The translations under genes were made by a program, and so were the position numbers. Shown one piece after another: positions 22,493 to 25,237 of a DNA stretch of 25,237 bases. Source of the stretch: CALBPI01 sp039033695 (GTDB lineage Bacteria > Pseudomonadota > Gammaproteobacteria > Steroidobacterales > Woeseiaceae). Numbering within the stretch: the first letter of the stretch is position 1; each line of letters begins with the position of its first letter. The notes under the pieces are model-generated. The model did no database searches and had not been told where the DNA came from. It saw only the letters and a program-made list of their open reading frames with translations. The stretch is from NCBI GenBank assembly GCA_039033695.1, contig JBCCCC010000030.1, positions 1 through 25,237 of the forward strand, written 5' to 3'.

Positions 22493-24712
22493 ATGATGCT
22501 CAAGAAATCTATTTCTCTGTTTGCTGGCGCATTGCTTGCGATTGCGTCTGCAACGGCGCCAGATGCGGCGCTGGCCGGTGAGGCCAAGACCAACCAGTTC
22601 TGGTGGCCAGAACAGCTCAACCTTGCACCGCTACGTCAGCATGCGATCGAGTCTGATCCGATGGGCGCCGAGTTTGATTACGCTTCTGCGTTCCAGGCGT
22701 TAGATCTGGACGCGGTAAAAGCTGATATCGAAGCGTTGATGACCACATCACAGGATTGGTGGCCAGCTGACTATGGCCACTATGGTCCCTTCTTTATTCG
22801 CATGGCATGGCACAGTGCGGGCACCTATCGCGTCGCTGATGGCCGCGGCGGCGCAGCTGGCGGACAGCAGCGACTCGAGCCACTCAACAGTTGGCCGGAC
22901 AATGCCAACCTTGATAAAGCGCGCCGCTTGCTCTGGCCCATTAAGCAAAAATACGGTAGCAGCCTGTCGTGGGCGGACTTGATGGTGTTGACGGGTAACG
23001 TTGCACTTGAATCGATGGGCTTTAGCACCTATGGATTTGCCGGTGGTCGCGAAGATGACTGGGAAGCAGACCTCGTGTTCTGGGGGCCTGAAAACGAGTT
23101 CCTTGCCGACGAGCGCTACAGCGGCGATCGTGAGCTTGCACGACCGTTGGCCGCCGTTCAGATGGGCCTGATCTACGTGAACCCAGAAGGCCCTAATGGC
23201 AACCCCGATCCGTTGTTGGCTGCCAAGGACATCCGCGAGACGTTTGGCCGTATGGCAATGAACGACGAGGAAACGGTTGCGTTGATTGCCGGTGGTCACA
23301 CATTCGGTAAAGCGCATGGTGCGGCTAAACCTGCAGACTGTGTCGGTCCGGAACCGGCCGCCGAGGCGGTTGAAGCGCAAGGCTTTGGATGGCAGAACAA
23401 GTGTGGTTCTGGCAACGCGGGTGACACCATCACTAGCGGACTCGAAGGCGCTTGGTCAGTGAACCCCATCCAGTGGACTACGCAATACCTGGACAACCTG
23501 TTTGCCTTTGAATGGGTGCAAACACGCAGTCCGGCTGGCGCCATCCAATGGATACCTGCGGACGGCGCGGCGGCGAACCTGGTGCCCGATGCATTTGATG
23601 AGTCCAAGCGCCATGCGCCAATCATGTTCACGACAGACCTGTCACTCAAGTTCGACCCTGAGTACCGCAAGATCTCGAAGCGATTCCAGGAAGACCCGAA
23701 AGAGTTTGAACTCGCGTTCGCCAAAGCCTGGTACAAGTTGACGCACCGTGACATGGGTCCACGTGCACGCTACCTCGGTAGCGACGTACCCGCTGACACA
23801 CTGTTGTGGCAGGATCCGATTCCAGCTGTCGATCATGAGTTGATTGATAACGCGGATATCGCTGACCTCAAAGCGCAATTGCTCGATGCAGGCTTGACCG
23901 GCTCCGAACTCATTCGCACGGCGTGGGCATCTGCGGCGTCATTCCGGGGTACGGATCGACGTGGTGGCGCCAATGGTGCGCGCTTGCGTCTCGCGCCTCA
24001 GAAAGACTGGGAAGCCAATGATCCTAAGACGACTGCCAAGGTGATCAAGCGTCTGGAACGCATCCAGTCGAGTTTCAATCGCAAGCAAAACGACAACAAG
24101 CGCGTGTCGCTGGCAGACTTGATCGTGCTGGCCGGTACGGCAGCTGTCGAGCAAGCGGCGAAAGCCGGCGGCTATGATGTTGAGGTGCCGTTCGTGCCTG
24201 GTCGTATGGATGCGACGCAAGCACAGACCGACGTTGACTCGTTCGCGGTGCTTGAGCCCACTGCCGACGGGTTCCGTAACTATTTCGGTGCAGGCAACTA
24301 TCGCTCGCCCGCGGATATGCTGGTGGATCGCGCTAATCTGTTGACGCTAACGGTGCCGGAGATGACGGTATTGGTTGGTGGCTTGCGGGCCCTGGATGCC
24401 AATGCGGGTGGCACGGCGCATGGTGTCTTCACCGATCAACCAGGCACGCTCAGCAATGATTTCTTTGTCAATTTGCTGGATATGTCGACCAAATGGTCGC
24501 GTGCGGAGACCGCCGGCGTCTACGAAGGCCGCGACCGCGCATCCGGGGAACTCAAGTATACGGCTACGCCGGTTGACCTCGTGTTCGGTTCGAATGCCGA
24601 GTTACGAGCCATCGCCGAAGTCTATGCAGCCAATGGCGGCGAGCAGAGAATGGTCACCGATTTCGTGGATGCATGGACCAAGGTCATGACACTGGATCGT
24701 TACGACTTGTAA
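22493..24712 (+). CDS. katG: Catalase-peroxidase KatG with signal peptide
   Basis: A heme enzyme that breaks down hydrogen peroxide by catalase and peroxidase activity. The 739-residue product has two tandem class I peroxidase domains, as usual. Distal site: RMAWHSAGTYR with Arg103, Trp106 and His107. Proximal His lies in GGHTFGKAHG. The Trp-Tyr-Met adduct partners are seen in WHSAG, IYVNPEGPNG and the RMAMNDEET segment. The N-terminus MMLKKSISLFAGALLAIASATAPDAALA is a signal peptide with cleavage probably before GEAKTN, so the enzyme is exported, as in E. coli O157 KatP and Legionella KatA. ATG at 22493 follows GGGGGT; 22496 is an alternative. An OxyR-like site is upstream and a terminator downstream, so it is a single-gene unit. 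Confidence 0.95.
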   Translation: MMLKKSISLFAGALLAIASATAPDAALAGEAKTNQFWWPEQLNLAPLRQHAIESDPMGAEFDYASAFQALDLDAVKADIEALMTTSQDWWPADYGHYGPFFIRMAWHSAGTYRVADGRGGAAGGQQRLEPLNSWPDNANLDKARRLLWPIKQKYGSSLSWADLMVLTGNVALESMGFSTYGFAGGREDDWEADLVFWGPENEFLADERYSGDRELARPLAAVQMGLIYVNPEGPNGNPDPLLAAKDIRETFGRMAMNDEETVALIAGGHTFGKAHGAAKPADCVGPEPAAEAVEAQGFGWQNKCGSGNAGDTITSGLEGAWSVNPIQWTTQYLDNLFAFEWVQTRSPAGAIQWIPADGAAANLVPDAFDESKRHAPIMFTTDLSLKFDPEYRKISKRFQEDPKEFELAFAKAWYKLTHRDMGPRARYLGSDVPADTLLWQDPIPAVDHELIDNADIADLKAQLLDAGLTGSELIRTAWASAASFRGTDRRGGANGARLRLAPQKDWEANDPKTTAKVIKRLERIQSSFNRKQNDNKRVSLADLIVLAGTAAVEQAAKAGGYDVEVPFVPGRMDATQAQTDVDSFAVLEPTADGFRNYFGAGNYRSPADMLVDRANLLTLTVPEMTVLVGGLRALDANAGGTAHGVFTDQPGTLSNDFFVNLLDMSTKWSRAETAGVYEGRDRASGELKYTATPVDLVFGSNAELRAIAEVYAANGGEQRMVTDFVDAWTKVMTLDRYDL

Positions 24713-24784
24713 TTGGGTAGACGCTATCTTGAACTCGCGCGGCTAGCCCGCGAAAGCGCAGGATAGACAAGCAATCTCAAAGCT

Positions 24785-24819
24785 GGCGGTGGCGTTGACA
24801 AACGTCGCCGCCTTTTTTT
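24785..24819 (+). terminator. Intrinsic terminator of katG
   Basis: GGCGGTGGCGTT, loop GACA, AACGTCGCCGCC, seven T: a 12-pair stem with two G-U pairs and a perfect T run, 73 bp after the katG stop. Confidence 0.88.
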
Positions 24820-24988
24820 GCGTGTACGCGCGTCTACATAACTGCCGGTAGTGACTCGCGGCTGGTCTTTTAATCCGAAACCTGGCCGGCAGTCTCTTTA
24901 TTGCGGCAACGGTAGCAACCTTACGTGCGATTACGCTAGTTTACGCACTGCGACTACAATGACTTCAACCTCTGGATGTGAGATACCG

Positions 24989-25237
24989 ATGACGAACGCC
25001 AATAACCCATCAGCTCACGCTGAATCACGTCGCCGCTTTCTTCAGCGTTCGCTCGCAGCCTCCGGTGTGTTGGCGATTGGGCCTGGTCTTTGGGGGTGTG
25101 CCAATCAGGGATCGCCTCGATCTGCACTGGGCGTCAATCGCATTGCGTCAACGAGCAATATCCCGAACCTTTCGCGTGATCTCGTCGAGATTCCTGTAGA
25201 CAATGATCCGCAAACCCAAATGCGCGTGCCTCGCGGA
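24989..25237 (+). CDS. PhoX/DUF839-like exported protein (5' part)
   Basis: Only the first 83 residues lie in the window. The N-terminus has a twin-arginine signal pattern (SRRRFLQRSLAASGVLAIGPGLWGC), with a lipobox-like cysteine at LWGC, so the protein is probably exported folded and may be lipid-anchored. The last residues (NLSRDLVEIPVDNDPQTQMRVPRG) resemble the start of the DUF839/PhoX domain, which has a conserved P-x-G near this place. PhoX is a calcium/iron-dependent alkaline phosphatase; members of DUF839 without proven activity also exist. No strong ribosome binding site. The family call rests on a short stretch. Confidence 0.6.
   Translation, partial: MTNANNPSAHAESRRRFLQRSLAASGVLAIGPGLWGCANQGSPRSALGVNRIASTSNIPNLSRDLVEIPVDNDPQTQMRVPRG

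Overview
The window is chromosomal DNA from a gammaproteobacterium. The evidence is gene order: mutS, pncC (cinA C-terminal type), recA, recX, alaS, csrA, tRNA-Ser(GCU), tRNA-Arg(ACG) is the arrangement known from Escherichia coli and Pseudomonas, and the proteins are full length with intact motifs. No genus can be named from the sequence alone. Annotated parts are: host core (1-9581), an integrated element (9582-21424), and host DNA again (about 21425-25237).

Host left part. mutS runs leftward off the window. A GT4 glycosyltransferase gene, coupled by ATGA to pncC, lies between mutS and pncC, where a glycosyltransferase is not usual. recA is preceded by two CTG-N10-CAG boxes, a typical LexA/SOS signature. 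recX and alaS follow, then a 369-bp gene-free stretch, csrA, and the two tRNA genes, each with a recognisable promoter-like sequence.

Integrated element (about 11.8 kb). A 49-bp direct repeat of the tRNA-Arg 3' half marks the ends. The integrase (P4-type tyrosine recombinase) sits just inside the right end and is read leftward. The core operon (11975-15657) is alpA-like regulator, PrimPol/SF3-helicase replication protein, a small unknown gene full of iteron-like repeats, and a terminase-small-subunit-like gene; the last three are linked by ATGA overlaps. There are no capsid, tail, large terminase or lysis genes. The composition (int, alpA, primase-helicase, candidate ori, TerS without TerL) is what one expects of a phage satellite (P4- or PICI-like), not of a complete prophage. 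Likely cargo includes a DUF2971 protein, two proteins with RNxxxH HEPN-type motifs, a two-helix membrane protein, and a helical gene pair of unknown function. A 400-bp gene-free block (16469-16874) holds strong hairpins, a minus-strand terminator and an inverted copy of the sequence found just inside both ends of the element.

Host right part. The original tRNA-Arg terminator has been pushed to the far side of the element, and the tRNA 3' end plus terminator is present twice, 171 bp apart. Then come a small exported protein gene on the minus strand, a catalase-peroxidase gene with a signal peptide and an OxyR-like site upstream, and the start of a PhoX/DUF839-like exported protein that runs off the window.

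The strongest candidates for something undescribed are the satellite itself, the iteron array embedded in a coupled reading frame, and the structured block at 16469-16874.
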